This document shows, piece after piece, positions 49,401 to 60,265 of a DNA stretch of 64,000 nt. The notes under the pieces are model-generated. The model saw nothing but the letters and a program-made list of their open reading frames with translations. It did no database searches and had not been told where the DNA came from. A program made the position numbers and the translations under genes. Position 1 is the first letter of the stretch, and each line of letters begins with the position of its first letter. Location: assembly GCA_012932295.1 (NCBI GenBank), contig JAAONU010000123.1:3410001-3474000 (forward strand). The letters are read 5' to 3'. Source of the DNA: Cyclina sinensis (taxonomy: Eukaryota; Mollusca; Bivalvia; Venerida; Veneridae).

Positions 49401-51960
49401 TTCTCTATCCAATTACCTGACCACCTTCAAATAACAACTTAATTTCAACCATCAACAGTTTAACTTAATACCAAATTTCATTAGAAAATGTAGCTCAATT
49501 GTTGCTTACAAAGATCTTGTTGTCCTCTTAAACTTACATTAAGAACGATGTAGGAGTCTCCATTATAGAATTTCCCATAATCCTCTTTGGGCCATTCTGT
49601 GACCTTGAACTTCTGCAAAATAAAACATCCTTGTTAATCGCACTATCCAACAGGCAATGAGAGTACTGTTCGGATTGGCGACACATTAGAATAAGGCCAC
49701 TATGGTTGACTGTATGCTTAATTCTGATTAACAAATTCAACACTATTTAACATGTTTAAGAAAGGCTAGCATGTAGTTTGGGTACCAGTACTAGAATGCT
49801 GACCATGATAAGAAACAGTAAATTTTCAATAAGAATTCAGTTAGGCAGACAGGTTTGACTAAATTTGGCGCTATGAGGTCCTTAACCCTTAACCTGCTGG
49901 AACCGAAAGTGTTTAGCCTTTGCCAACAGTATAGAGCCAGGCCAGCCTGCACATCCGTGCAGTCTGACCAGGCTCTATACTGTTGGTAGCTCCATTTTTG
50001 TATTTTGATATTGAAATCCCTCAAACTTTGAATGGACTGTTCCAAATTCAAAGCTAGGCAAATCCATTACCAAATTTCAGCATGTTCAGGGTTAAGCAAA
50101 GTGATAGATTTCATACACATTAGTTGAGAAACTAAAATAATCATACACAAATGTTAAACTTGTCTGTATAACTTCTGTCCAAAATACTTAACAAAATTTT
50201 TAATGATATTTGATAAATGAGGACTCATGCACTTACACTGAGATTTTGCAATGGCTTTCTATAGACTTAAAACTTTTGAATACTATTAAAATGTACAGGT
50301 ATTTCCAAATGATATTGTTATAAGTATGAAAACATCAGTTTTGTTAAAATAAACTAGTTCTATACACAAAATTCCTGTGAAATACCACACAACAATCAAA
50401 GCTATTGATGTATATATAGATTAAGTATTTTTTCAAGTGAAATATTTCATCAAGGAGTTATATCCTGTCATTTTTATACAGCATACATTTTTCATCTACA
50501 CTGAAAATAAATACTTAAGATAATACTTATATATTGATTTAAATCAATTTTATTGACCTTTTCCTTTTCTAGTATTAATGAACACTGAAAAAAATGTAAA
50601 CAAATAAGTAAGAAAAAATAAAATTGTAGCAACAGTTCATCTGTTGAAAGCCAACAGTATAACACAAACTCACTTGACTGTTGTGATTATCTAAACTTAC
50701 CACAATTCTCCATATCTGAATTCCTTCTTTCTGACCTGCCTTCTGCCAAGCTGGCTCAGTTGCTGCTGACTCCTCTGTAAACAAATACAGGCAGATATAT
50801 ATTTTCTATACAGTAAATGTATATGAAGGATAAACTTACTAAACAACATGTCCTTTGTAAAACACGACAGTACAAGCTATTCAACAATAGTTTTCAATAT
50901 TTAAGACCTTGGGGCATTTCATGAAACAAGAGGGCCATGATGGCCCTGGAATGCTTACCCGAGTACTTTGCCTGAGGGTCTACCGTTAAGCAAACATCAG
51001 ATGCAACATTACATTTTCTAACTGAAGATATTCAAAGATCTCATATTTTATAAAAACAAGAAGATTTTCAAAGTTTTCCCTATGTAAAATAAGTTGACCC
51101 CCTGGGCAGGGCCAAATTTGACCCCAGGGGCATAATTTGAACAAACTTGGTAGAGGTCCACAAGACAATGCTACATACCAAATCTTAGATCTCAGGGCCT
51201 TGTGGTTTCAGACAAGAAGATTTTTAAAGTTTTACTATATAAGCCTATGTAAAATCTATTGACCCCCGGGTAGGGCCAAATTTGACCCCAGGGGCTTAAT
51301 TTGAACAAACTTGGTAGAGGTCCACATGACATTGCTACATACCAAATATTAAGGCTCAGGGCCTTGTGGTTTCAGACAAGAAGATTTTTAAAGTTTCACT
51401 ATGTTAAATGAGTTGACCCCAGGGGCGGGGGCAAATTTGACCCCAGGGGCATAATTTGAACAAACTTGGTAGAGGTTCACTAGACAATGTCCCATACCAA
51501 ATCTTAAGGCTCAGGGCCTTGTGGTTTCAAAGTTTCACTATATAAGCCTATGTAAAATCAATTGACCCCAAGGTTGGGGCCAAATTTGACCCCAGGGGCA
51601 TAATTTCAACAAACTTGATAGAGGTCCACAATGCTACATACCAAATCTTAAGGCTCAGGGCCTTGTGGTCTCAGACAAGAAGATTTTCAAAGTTTTTCCT
51701 TTAAGTTGCCATAGCAACCAGAGTTCTTCATGGAATTGAATTCTTTGAACAATTTTGGTAGAGCTTCATGCAAGGAACATCCCAGGCAAGTTTCATCAAA
51801 TTTCTTCTCTCTGATGTAGCAACAGCCCGATCGATGACATAAGAAATGGTAATACAATCAAGCAAAACTTACTTTTCACATTTCTCTCGGTGTCAGAACC
51901 AAACAGAGCCAGGTTGGAATCCTTCCAATCATACTTCTTGGCCTTTCTCAGTCCTGACAT
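40491..51960 (-). CDS. Gelsolin-like actin-severing protein, three-repeat type (upstream paralogue)
   Basis: Coding exons on the minus strand: 51873-51960, 50701-50774, 49538-49612, 47828-47899, 45596-45723, 43074-43293, 42320-42406, 41611-41781, 41180-41275, 40491-40589. These total 1110 nt, 369 aa, all GT/AG and in phase. The start ATG at 51960 has an in-frame stop upstream and lies in an exon whose acceptor is near 51998, so the 5' UTR is spliced. G1 (about 30-150): [54 protein letters not shown]2 (about 165-248): [30 protein letters not shown] linker rich in Asp/Glu (EEDDGDDD, about 257-264) comes next. G3 (about 277-369): [28 protein letters not shown], end FQMAIAA. It should be a cytoplasmic, calcium-regulated actin severing/capping protein, shorter than six-repeat gelsolin or villin and lacking a headpiece. 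Introns carry family A', D and hairpin elements. Confidence 0.95.
43322..45266 (+). mobile_element. Tandem-core element with ACGG tail (family A', copy 2)
   Basis: It is nearly identical over most of its length to 29761-31756, from the left palindrome through the core units to ACGGACGGACGGACGGACTG (45208-45227). Differences are a short internal deletion near 44400 and loss of the terminal hairpin after AAGCTCACCCT (45256-45266). It lies in the intron between gelsolin exons 43074-43293 and 45596-45723. Confidence 0.88.
46060..46620 (+). repeat. Degenerate family D repeat, second copy
   Basis: Recurrent text such as CATGCCCAACCATCC, GAGTTACTGATCCAGAACTA and TTTTCAAA(G/T)T(T/G)..GT matches the right part of 25715-26900 (for example 26480-26900). 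Strongly diverged, noncoding, intronic. Confidence 0.5.
46880..47430. repeat. Interspersed repeat shared with 8300-8970
   Basis: This is the partner of 8300-8970 (same orientation, same order of blocks). It lies in the gelsolin intron between exons 45596-45723 and 47828-47899, exactly the intron missing from the other gelsolin gene. Confidence 0.65.
47567..47759. mobile_element. Short hairpin MITE bounded by TTAACCCTTA (copy 1)
   Basis: Starts TTAACCCTTACCATGCTGG and ends CACTGTAAGGGAAGTTA, giving short inverted ends. Inside is a stem-loop around GACATGCAGACATCCATGCA. About 190 bp, noncoding. A diverged copy is at 49880-50096. Confidence 0.65.
49880..50096. mobile_element. Short hairpin MITE bounded by CCCTTAA (copy 2)
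   Basis: Ends are CCTTAACCCTTAACCTGCTG and CAGCATGTTCAGGGTTAA. The inner stem pairs GCCAACAGTATAGAGCC with GGCTCTATACTGTTGG around GCACATCCGTGC (49920-49989). It lies between gelsolin exons 49538-49612 and 50701-50774. Confidence 0.7.
50926..51800 (+). mobile_element. Family A' element, truncated and older copy
   Basis: It has the left palindrome AGGGCCATGATGGCCCT and core words (ACTTGGTAGAGGTCCAC, GGGCCTTGTGGTTTCAGACA). Divergence is higher than between the other two copies, and there is no ACGG tail or hairpin. It lies in the first coding intron of the upstream gelsolin gene, ending about 70 bp short of exon 51873-51960. Confidence 0.8.
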
Positions 51961-51998
51961 TTCAAGGTGTATGGATACCAACTAGGAAAATACCTCTG

Positions 51999-53675
51999 AA
52001 AGGAGTATTCAGTTAATTTTGATTGTAACAAAGCCACCAATTCATCTGTAGAATGCACAGATAGGCATAATGTAAATATAACAAAGTTTAGTCATCACTG
52101 TGACCTTGACATTTAAGTAACTAACCTTGTTCTTCCTGAAACCGCTTCATCTTGCCTAAGTACACATTTGTGCTAAAATATTTTAGAATTCATGCTAACA
52201 TTTCAAAGTTATAATCTGGACAAGTCAGATTCTATACTTGACCTCTAACAGCTCCTTGTAACCCTTGACCTTTGACAGATCTGGAGGTTCTGAGAAAAAT
52301 ATATATCAAAGATTTCAAGATATCTATGAAAGCTGGGTGCCTTATCTAAAATATTGGCTTAGATTAAAAGATTTCTTTGAAATTATCTAAGAAATGTCTT
52401 TTAACTATATGCATTTTTTTGACAGGTACTACCTTAACTTTTAAGAATTTCTTCTGAAAACCATTATGGCATTCCTGCAAGAAACACACTTGAAGCAGCT
52501 TTTTTTTTACAGTCTTATACAAACAGAAGTCATCTCACAGCAGAAACTCAGGTAATCTTTGTTGCTATTGACATGTTTTTTTCCACTTAAACTGATCCTG
52601 TAAGACAGCAAACAATCTTTCTTTTTTTCAAATTTTAAAGATCAAAGAGCAATAACTCTGGCTTGCCTGGAGTGACTAGCTGTATACATAACACTGCCAA
52701 GACGTTATACCAAGAAGCATTTTGTCGAAATCTGGAAACTTTACATTTTATACCATGCTAATGCAGGGCTTTATTTTCATCATTTTGGGAATATGACCCA
52801 CACCCTTGGTATTGAATATTAAATAACCATTACTGTCACATTTTGGGAATTTTTCAGCAGTTCGGTAAAATTCAATTGTAATTTTTATTAAATTTCTTGG
52901 CTCACATGGTGTTAAAGATAATAACATATTCTTCACAGAAGAAAAAAAAGAATTCTTGAGTTTTTATTTGGTTTATCTCTGATGACGATTAGGGCCAGTA
53001 TAATAACTTTAACCAAGATGTGACATCGCCGACGTGGATGCCTGGGTGAGTAGAATACCTCAACTATGTCATATAGTTGAGATATAAATGGCAAAAAGAG
53101 CTTCACTAAATGTGCCTATAAATCCAGCCTTTTTTATAAATCAAAGAATGCAAGCATTGTTTGAAGCAGTTTAGTTTGAAACCAAATTCACTTTAAGATA
53201 AAGATTTACAATCCTGTTAATCAATGTCCTTTGTTTAGGGCACATGAAAAATGTCAAAAAAGAAAAAAAAATCAATTTCTTTGTATTTAACTCATACAGC
53301 CTTATATACAACATTCCTAGACCTGCAAATATGCAGGGAGCCAGAGCTGTTTCAATTATGATTCACCATACTGCCAAGGTGAAATCAGACCCTGGTAACT
53401 GTAAGTGCATTGAAGAAGCAAAGATTACAAGTGCTTTGTTCAATTAAATCAACATTATATTGCACTAAAACCACTTCCACATGTACTCAGCTGTTATCTT
53501 TTATATCTAGTAGATACTTACATAGAAAAATTATTGAAACTTTATTAAAACTTGTTAATTATACAACTATGTGTAGCTAAAATGTACAGACTGTGTAAGT
53601 TCCCTCAGCTATCTTTGAACCAGATACTCAATGATTATGAAGTGATGCACAGTGAAACAGTCTGGAATTTCAGGC
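51999..53675. other. Upstream region of the gelsolin gene (5' UTR intron or spacer)
   Basis: No exon was recognised. A family D-like CCTTGACCTTTGACAG is at 52263-52278. A small hairpin CTCAACTAT..ATAGTTGAG (53059-53082) follows TGGATGCCTGGGTGAGTAG and looks like the end of another repeat. The first noncoding gelsolin exon was not located. Confidence 0.4.
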
Positions 53676-53679
53676 AACT

Positions 53680-53782
53680 TTAAAGTGCACAGAGGATCAA
53701 GAGTTGTCTAACTTAAAAGTACACAGAGGATCAAGAGTTGTCTAACTTAAAAGTGCACAGAGGATCAAGAGTTGTCTAACTT
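53680..53782. repeat. Three tandem copies of a 34-bp unit
   Basis: GTGCACAGAGGATCAAGAGT followed by TGTCTAACTTAAAA occurs three times with one substitution (GTACACAG in the middle copy). Confidence 0.9.
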
Positions 53783-56497
53783 ATTATTCATATTGTTCAA
53801 GTTTTTTCTTTTCTTCCATTAATTTATTTCCTGATCTATACTTTTCACCTTAATAATTTCCTGATCTGCACATTTTTCCTAGGAAAAAAATTTCTGTCCT
53901 TTTTGATATTTTACTGCTGGCATTATTCAAATGCAAATATAAGAATTAAATCTTGTGTGGCTTCATATTTTGAGTTTCGCGTCACCATTCAGACTGTGAC
54001 AAAATAAGTTCAACTAAATTAATAATGACTACAGTAGGTAAGTTTACTGGAAGAATGCCTATCTATTGCATTAAATATGCTAAATAAATTGGTTTATTTT
54101 TAATTTTTCAACAAGTGATAATTCATACACATTTATTCTGCCAAAACTGTTTTCACCTCACAGATTTACAATGCAAATGACTACATTCAATATAATAATA
54201 ATAGGTGTTAATGGGATACTCGTATTTATTTATCTGGCTTAGAGTGAAGGAGAATATATTTGTCTATACACATTCATTCATGAATTAAGAATGTAGAAAA
54301 ATTAACATTATTGTGCTTGCTTCTTCCAATCCAGATATACCTTATCTGTAAAAACAGGTAGAATTTTTCATTTTGTTTCAATATTTTGTATATGCCTGGT
54401 CTCCAGCTATATAATTATGAACCAGTGTCAATGGACGTGGAAATTTGTACTCTTAAGGAATTTTAAGGTATAGAAGATACTACCAACAACATTCAGGACT
54501 ACTGTATTTGTGAGTAATATGGGCAGTCTACCGCCATGCTTTGATGTGAAAAGCTAGGGAAGAACAAAGAGTTGTCTTTCCTACTTGTGTTGTAACTGTA
54601 ATAAGACAGAAGTTTCCTTAACCTATGACTCTTACAAAGGTTTCACCACAGTACTGGACACGTTGAGGGACCTTTCATAAAAATATCTTAAAATAATACA
54701 TGTATTTACTAATCAAAATTGTAAATAAGAAACACATTTTCCATTTCGTATTAGTGAACTCCATCATTTCCGATTAGACACTGATTTTTCTACCAGTTTT
54801 CATGGTATAATTATTTTCACTGTGACATCAAGCGATATCTAGCTGTGGAAAGAATCTCGCTGTGCAAATGTGAAATAAATCACAAATGCACTTTAGGGTG
54901 ACAGGTTTTAATGAATTTTTTTACTAGAATAAGAATAAAATATATGTTCTTTCCATGATTATAGTGGATTTGGAAGATTAATTTATATTTCAACAGAAAA
55001 AAGAAAAACAATCAAAATCACCGATACTGTTGCCACTTAATATTCTGTGCATAAATATGACAGCTAAAATAAGGCGTTATGGTTTGACAATAATAAAAAA
55101 GAGTGTGTATAAAATGGGTCAAACCATCAACGCAAAATTAATTAGGCTACCTTTCATTGTGTCTTTTTAAACTTGATGGTAGACAATCAAATAAAAAAAA
55201 TTTCAATACACAAAACTTAAGTAGTCAAAATAATTCATGTGACATCACAGTCTTTGAATTAAGACGCCGGACCGAAGGCCCAGTCCACCAAAATGACTGA
55301 CGGTCCAGTAAAAAATTACAAATCAGTAGTCCAGTGAATATTAGTGCTGCTTTTGTTTTAACTAAGTACAGTAACAAAGTTGAGAAACAAGTAAAAAGTA
55401 GTGTTTTTGAAAATAAAATGAAATGTTTCTTAAAATGCATTCTTCTCCATAGAACAGCGATTCGTTAACCCCAACTACAACATAACGCATTCGTACTTAG
55501 TTTACACATAACTGGTGCTCAGGCTATAATCTCCCTTTCCAGTTTTCGCGATAAATATGATATTTTATTTTAATTATTGACCAGGCTATTTCTGGTGTAA
55601 AGAGAAAAAAGCCAGCCAAAAGTAACACCTTATTTTCATTATTCTGTTTCATGAAATAACTCTGTTTCGGTTTCCTGTTTTTTTACATGCATGTATACAT
55701 TTTCGGAAAGTGACATCCGATCCATTCCATTACACTCATTTATAGACCATGGTACATAATGTAGTCGTATGGAATATATACCAGGGGTATTAAATGGTGA
55801 CATATATATGTATATGTATATATGGCATTTTCAGAAGTTGGGAAAAAAAGTTGAGATAAAAATCTGGTAAAAAGTTTAACTGAACTGACAGTGTCCTGTA
55901 CAAATGAATCAATTATACCAGAGCTTTTTTCACAGTTTGGGGAATGTGCCCTTCCATTAAATTTGGGGAAATTTAATGCAGTTTTTTTTGCAAAAGGAGA
56001 AGAAAAAAACTTGATGTAAGTTGAATTTTAGGGGAAAACTATGATTTTAAGGAATTTTCCTGAGGGGAAGACGCCTGTAAACGGCGTACAAGGGGCAAAA
56101 ACACTTGAATACTATTATTTTCACTAAACAATACTATTGTTAGGCTATGAAGGAAGTTCAAAGTATAAATAATATTATTTTTAACATTGTGGTGACAAGT
56201 TCTACTTCAAAACATAGTCTTATTGTTTTGTTCATCCTTGTAGCAATGTTAACAGCTATTATTCGGTCCAGTTAAATGTCATTCCGTCCAGTCAGATTAT
56301 TGCCTTGGCTGGTCCAAATGGCTTCAAAAATGTATTCGTGAAGACTGTGAGCAAATTCTGAGATATTTTTGTTATGGGTCAGAATCTCACTGTATTCAGC
56401 GGAGGCGAGATATTGACCCATACAAAAAATTACACAATATCTTGACTTGCGTACAATTAGATTGACTAAAAGCTTAGGTTGCTGTATGAAATAATGT
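53783..56497. other. AT-rich noncoding spacer
   Basis: No exon was recognised. The block at 56350-56470 matches the dispersed repeat at 33235-33355. ATATATATGTATATGTATATA-type simple sequence lies near 55802-55823. Confidence 0.4.
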
Positions 56498-56637
56498 GTA
56501 CCAACCACAGGCACTAGACACAATCAATCATTTACCTATATGGCAATGTATACTACATATAAAGAATATTCTTTATATGTAGTATACATTGCCATATAGG
56601 TAAATGATTGATTGTGTCTAGTGCCTGTGGTACCAAC
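56498..56637. mobile_element. Perfect palindromic foldback insertion with 8-bp target duplication
   Basis: Positions 56506-56629 (124 bp) form a perfect, spacer-free palindrome: arms of 62 bp with the centre at 56567/56568 (AGAAT|ATTCT) and ends CACAGGCAC...GTGCCTGTG. It is flanked by the direct repeat GTACCAAC at 56498-56505 and 56630-56637. I checked the pairing base by base. An 8-bp duplication fits hAT-type insertion. Confidence 0.8.
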
Positions 56638-56956
56638 CAAGCTGGTAATGTCCAGACTGATATACACGAGTAATTATTTGTCTGAAAAGTGAAATATCCA
56701 TCCGTCTTTAATATTCGTATCATGCATTTGTTAGCCGACATTTTTTTCAACAAGCACTCTACAAAGGCAAGTAGCCTAAACACTTCACTGCCCTTTGACG
56801 GGATATATTTGTCGTTAAGATTTTACTGCATCACCGTTGTAAATATATTTTTATGAAAATTCTTTCTTTCGCAGGTAGTATAACGAATTTGAGTTTGACA
56901 AAATTGAAAAATAATTAGAAAATAACAGAACAGTCAAATATGAAAACATGACATAC

Positions 56957-57132
56957 CTTAGTACAAAAAAAACCCCCTCTAGTTTCTTTGCCTCGCTACT
57001 TCTGATTAACAATCTCGGAATTTTCACTTCCGCCTTCGGTTCAGTCGATTTCTGATTATTGGAATGTTCCATTGTTATTAAAGGGGTGAAAATATCAGAA
57101 AACGAAGGAACTGGCAATTTATCTTTTTCCAT
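56957..57132 (-). CDS. Candidate first exon of an unidentified transcript
   Basis: The minus strand opens with ATG at 57132 and codes 58 residues plus two bases. It is polar and charged at the start (MEKDKLPVPSFSDIF) and ends at a good donor, CTAAG|GTATGTC (56955-56956). No family was recognised. If spliced to the gelsolin acceptor near 51998, the frame would stop one base before the gelsolin ATG, making it an upstream ORF. It could equally belong to another gene or be chance. Confidence 0.25.
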
Positions 57133-57469
57133 GTTTTATGAGTTATACATTTTTCTTAAAAAGATGGCACCGTAATGAAGTATTATAACCTTGTTAAGTT
57201 TTGTTACATGTGCTAGTCAAAATAATATTAAGTGACGTCTTGAGCATAAATCTGAAGACCTGTATCCGTGTATCGGGTCAAGACGGCAAGGTGGGCATAA
57301 GACAAGGACACTTAGTTATGTTTAGAGTCAGAATATCGGTATAACGTCAAAACCAGAAAGATATATTTCTGTGTTGAAACATAATTTAGGTTTAAATGTA
57401 TATGTTAGCGATCTAAATAAAGACTTTGTAAAAGCGGTTGTACTTCAGACACTATCAGTGGCCTATTAG

Positions 57470-58300
57470 GCCCTATGTCCGGTGTCCCAAGGTTTCCGTT
57501 CTAGCTAGGTCCCTGCCTTCTTTTAGCATATATTAATAACCTACCTGATTCAATTAAAAGTAAAGCAAGACTGTTTGCAGATGATACCATAGTATACCTT
57601 ACAGTCAAGTCCTCACCAGACGCACACATTCTACAAAACGATCTGCATGCCCTTGAGCGATGGGGATGGGACTTGTCAATGTAATTCAACTCAAACAATT
57701 GTGAGGTGTCGAGATTTACTCGAAAACGAAATCCTGTCATGTTTCCATACATCCTGCATTGCATGGAACTAAAATCTACCGATACCGCTACATATTTAAG
57801 TGTAACAATTAGTAGGGACTTAAACTGGACTGAGCATATTAATAATAGTTCCCCCAAAGCCAGTAACTCTCTTAAATTCACCAAAAGAAATGTTCAGACC
57901 ACAGATAAAAAGGCCAAAGAGAAAGCCTATAACACCTACGTCCGTCTACAGCTCGAGTATTGCTCAACCATCTGGCACCCTTGGCAAAAGTCCCCCTCAT
58001 ACAAAGTCGAAAAAGTGCAAAGATCAGCAGCACGGTTTATCTATAACGGCTATAACGTACAAGCAGTGTAACCCAAATGATTAACACCCTTAACTGGCAA
58101 CTAGAATCCTGAACTACCTGATTCCACAGTCACAGTCCCAAACCCAATACCACATGAACTCATTTAATTTTCCCCCAAACAATCAGACTTTGGAATGGCT
58201 TTTCCTTCTACGTACAGTCCAGCCCAGCCCCAGCCTCAGGCTCAATATATTTGCTGAGCGACTGGCAACTGTACATCCAAAATAGCTTCCTTCACTTTGT
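57470..58300 (+). pseudogene. Non-LTR retrotransposon reverse transcriptase fragment
   Basis: Plus-strand frames broken by stops and shifts carry: an SGVP..LGP-like piece (57478-57520), INNLPDSIKSKARLFADDT with the FADD catalytic box (57530-57590), YLSVTISRDLNWTEHINN (57793-57846), LEYCSTIWHPWQKS (57952-57993) and KVEKVQRSAARFIYN (58003-58047). A decayed C-terminal NNQTLEW piece comes last (58177-58197). The fingers and endonuclease are absent, so this is a truncated dead copy. Confidence 0.85.
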
Positions 58301-58344
58301 TTTTTAAGATAGCTAGCACCTGTAGTAATTTTTATTCTTTGCAT

Positions 58345-59396
58345 GTAATGAAGGCCCCTGAAGGGAGGCATATAATGATCGCACTGTCTGTCCGTCCGTC
58401 CGGCCGGCCGTCCGTCCTGTAAAATCTTGCCCTCGCTTCATCTCCAAAACCGCTTGAGGGATTTCATTGAAACTTAACAGGAGTGTTTGTCACCAAGCCT
58501 AGTTGTGCATATCGTCAGGAGATTCCGCTCGGTTTATTTTTTGGCAGAGTTATTGGCACTTAATTAGTCATTTTTACTCTAACTTCTATATTAAAGTCTT
58601 GTCCACACTTCATCTCCAAAACCACTCGGAGAATTTCATTGAAACTTCACAGGAATATTTGTCACCAAGCCTAGTTGTGCATATAATCAGTAGTTTCTGC
58701 TCGGATTATTTTTGGCAGAGTTATGGGCACTTAGTCATTTTTTACTCTAACTTCTATATCAAAATCTTCCCCACACTTCATCTCCAAAACCGCTTGGAGG
58801 ATTTCATTGAAACTTCACAGGAATGTTTGTCACCAAGCCTTGTTGTGCATATCGTCAGGAGTTTCTGCTCAGATTATTTTTGGCAGAGTTATGGGCACTT
58901 ATTCATTTTTTACTCTAATTTCTATATTAAAATCTTGTCCCCGCTTCATCTCCAAAACCACTGGAGGAATTCATTGAAACTACACAGGAATGTTTGTCAC
59001 CAAACCTAGCTGTGCATATCATCAGGAGTTTCTGGTCGGATTATTTTTGACAGCCATTTTTTACTCTAACTTCTATATTAAAATCTCGTCCAAGCTACAT
59101 CTCCAGAACTGCTTGGGGGATTTTACAGAAACCATAATGTTTGTCACCAAGCCTTGTTATATGTAAAACATCAGTAGGGGTTGGGAATAAAACAATATTG
59201 TTCGTATTCAAGGCCAAACTCACAGCTTTCTATTTCATTGAATAATTATGTCTTCAACCTTCATATAAGAATCTGAAGCAGAAAATCATTACTTTACCAT
59301 TTACCTTCAGTTCATGCTCTATTTTTGTCTGATCTCTTTTCCACAGGCATATTCAATTACAATGTATATATTTACACCAGTTTCATCAAAGCTACA
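58345..59396 (-). mobile_element. Tandem-core element with ACGG tail (family B, copy 2, inverted)
   Basis: Reverse-oriented relative of 14087-15090. On the plus strand it starts with a hairpin-like ATGAAGGCCCC..GGGAGGCAT (58347-58371) and CTGTCTGTCCGTCCGTCCGG (58383-58402). About five units of roughly 170 bp follow (GTTTGTCACCAAGCCTAGTT, AACTTCTATATTAAAATCTT), then the unique part (59170-59396). Long plus-strand open frames inside it are repeat artefacts. Confidence 0.82.
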
Positions 59397-59413
59397 TTTT
59401 GGGGGCAAATGTA

Positions 59414-60195
59414 CAGTGGCACAGAGGTGACATGCACATTTTTTTTTAATTGCACTTCTCTTTTTTTTATCTCGTTCCCACGAGATACTAACTCGAGGGA
59501 ACGACTTAGTATCTCGTTCCCACGAGTTACTTAGTCGTGGGAACGAGATAAAAAAGAGAAGTGCAAATCTGAAAAAAGAATTGCATTCGGAAAAAAGAGT
59601 TGCGCAGTAAAAAAAAGAATCGCGTTGTAAAAAAAAAGAACAGCGAATGTAAGCTATGTCGAGGGAACGACTTACTAACTCGTGGGAACGAGTTAGCTAT
59701 GTCGTGGGAACGACTTACTAACTCGTGGGAACGAGTTAGCTATGTCGTGGGAACGAGAAAGCAATATATTGTGCCACACTTTTTTTTCAAAGCAATACAT
59801 TTTTTTTAAATTGCACTTTTTTTTTTTATCTCGTACCCACGAGATACTAACTCGAGGGAACGACTTAGTATTTCTCAAGAACGAGATATTAAGTCGTTCC
59901 CACGACATAGCTAACTCGTTCCCACGAGTTAGTAAGTCGTTCCATCGACATAGCTTACATTCGCTGTTCTTTTTTTTTACAACACGATTCTTTTTTGTAC
60001 TGCGCAACTCTTTTTTTCAAATGCGATTCTTTATTCAGATTTGCACTTCTCTTTATTTATCTCGTTCCCACGACTTATTAACTCGTGGGAACGAGATACT
60101 AAGTCGTTCCCTCGAGTTAGTGTCTCGTGGGAACGAGATAAAAAAAGAGAAGTGCAATTAAAAAAAAAGTTGTGCATGTCACCTCTGTGCCACCG
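59414..60195. mobile_element. TA-flanked foldback MITE packed with CTCGTTCCCACGAG palindromes
   Basis: Ends CAGTGGCACAGAGGTGACAT and the inverted ATGTCACCTCTGTGCCACCG are flanked by TA on both sides (59412-59413, 60196-60197), as for Tc1/mariner-type insertion. Inside, CTCGTGGGAACGAG, GTCGTGGGAACGAC and CTCGAGGGAACGAC motifs recur in both orientations. A/T runs and GAAGTGCAAT-type segments also occur inverted. The element could fold into a long stem. Open frames are artefacts. Confidence 0.78.
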
Positions 60196-60265
60196 TACAA
60201 ATGTCAATTTCCAGTGACAGCTCTTGTTTAACACTGACAAGCACAGGTGCTCGGCGCGTTGATTG

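Noticed and set aside
51961..51981. Longer upstream-gelsolin start giving an extra MVSIHLE
   Set aside because: That frame begins at a TTG, not an ATG, and an in-frame stop lies just upstream. ATG at 51960 is the first proper start.
58503..59009. 168-codon plus-strand frame with repeated LHLQNH..FIETSQECLSPS
   Set aside because: It is the tandem core of the inverted family B element; the same noncoding units at 14380-15000 carry stops.
59325..60240. Several frames with RGNEL / SRSHEL repeats
   Set aside because: They arise from the palindromic modules of the TA-flanked foldback element, and mirror-image frames exist on both strands.
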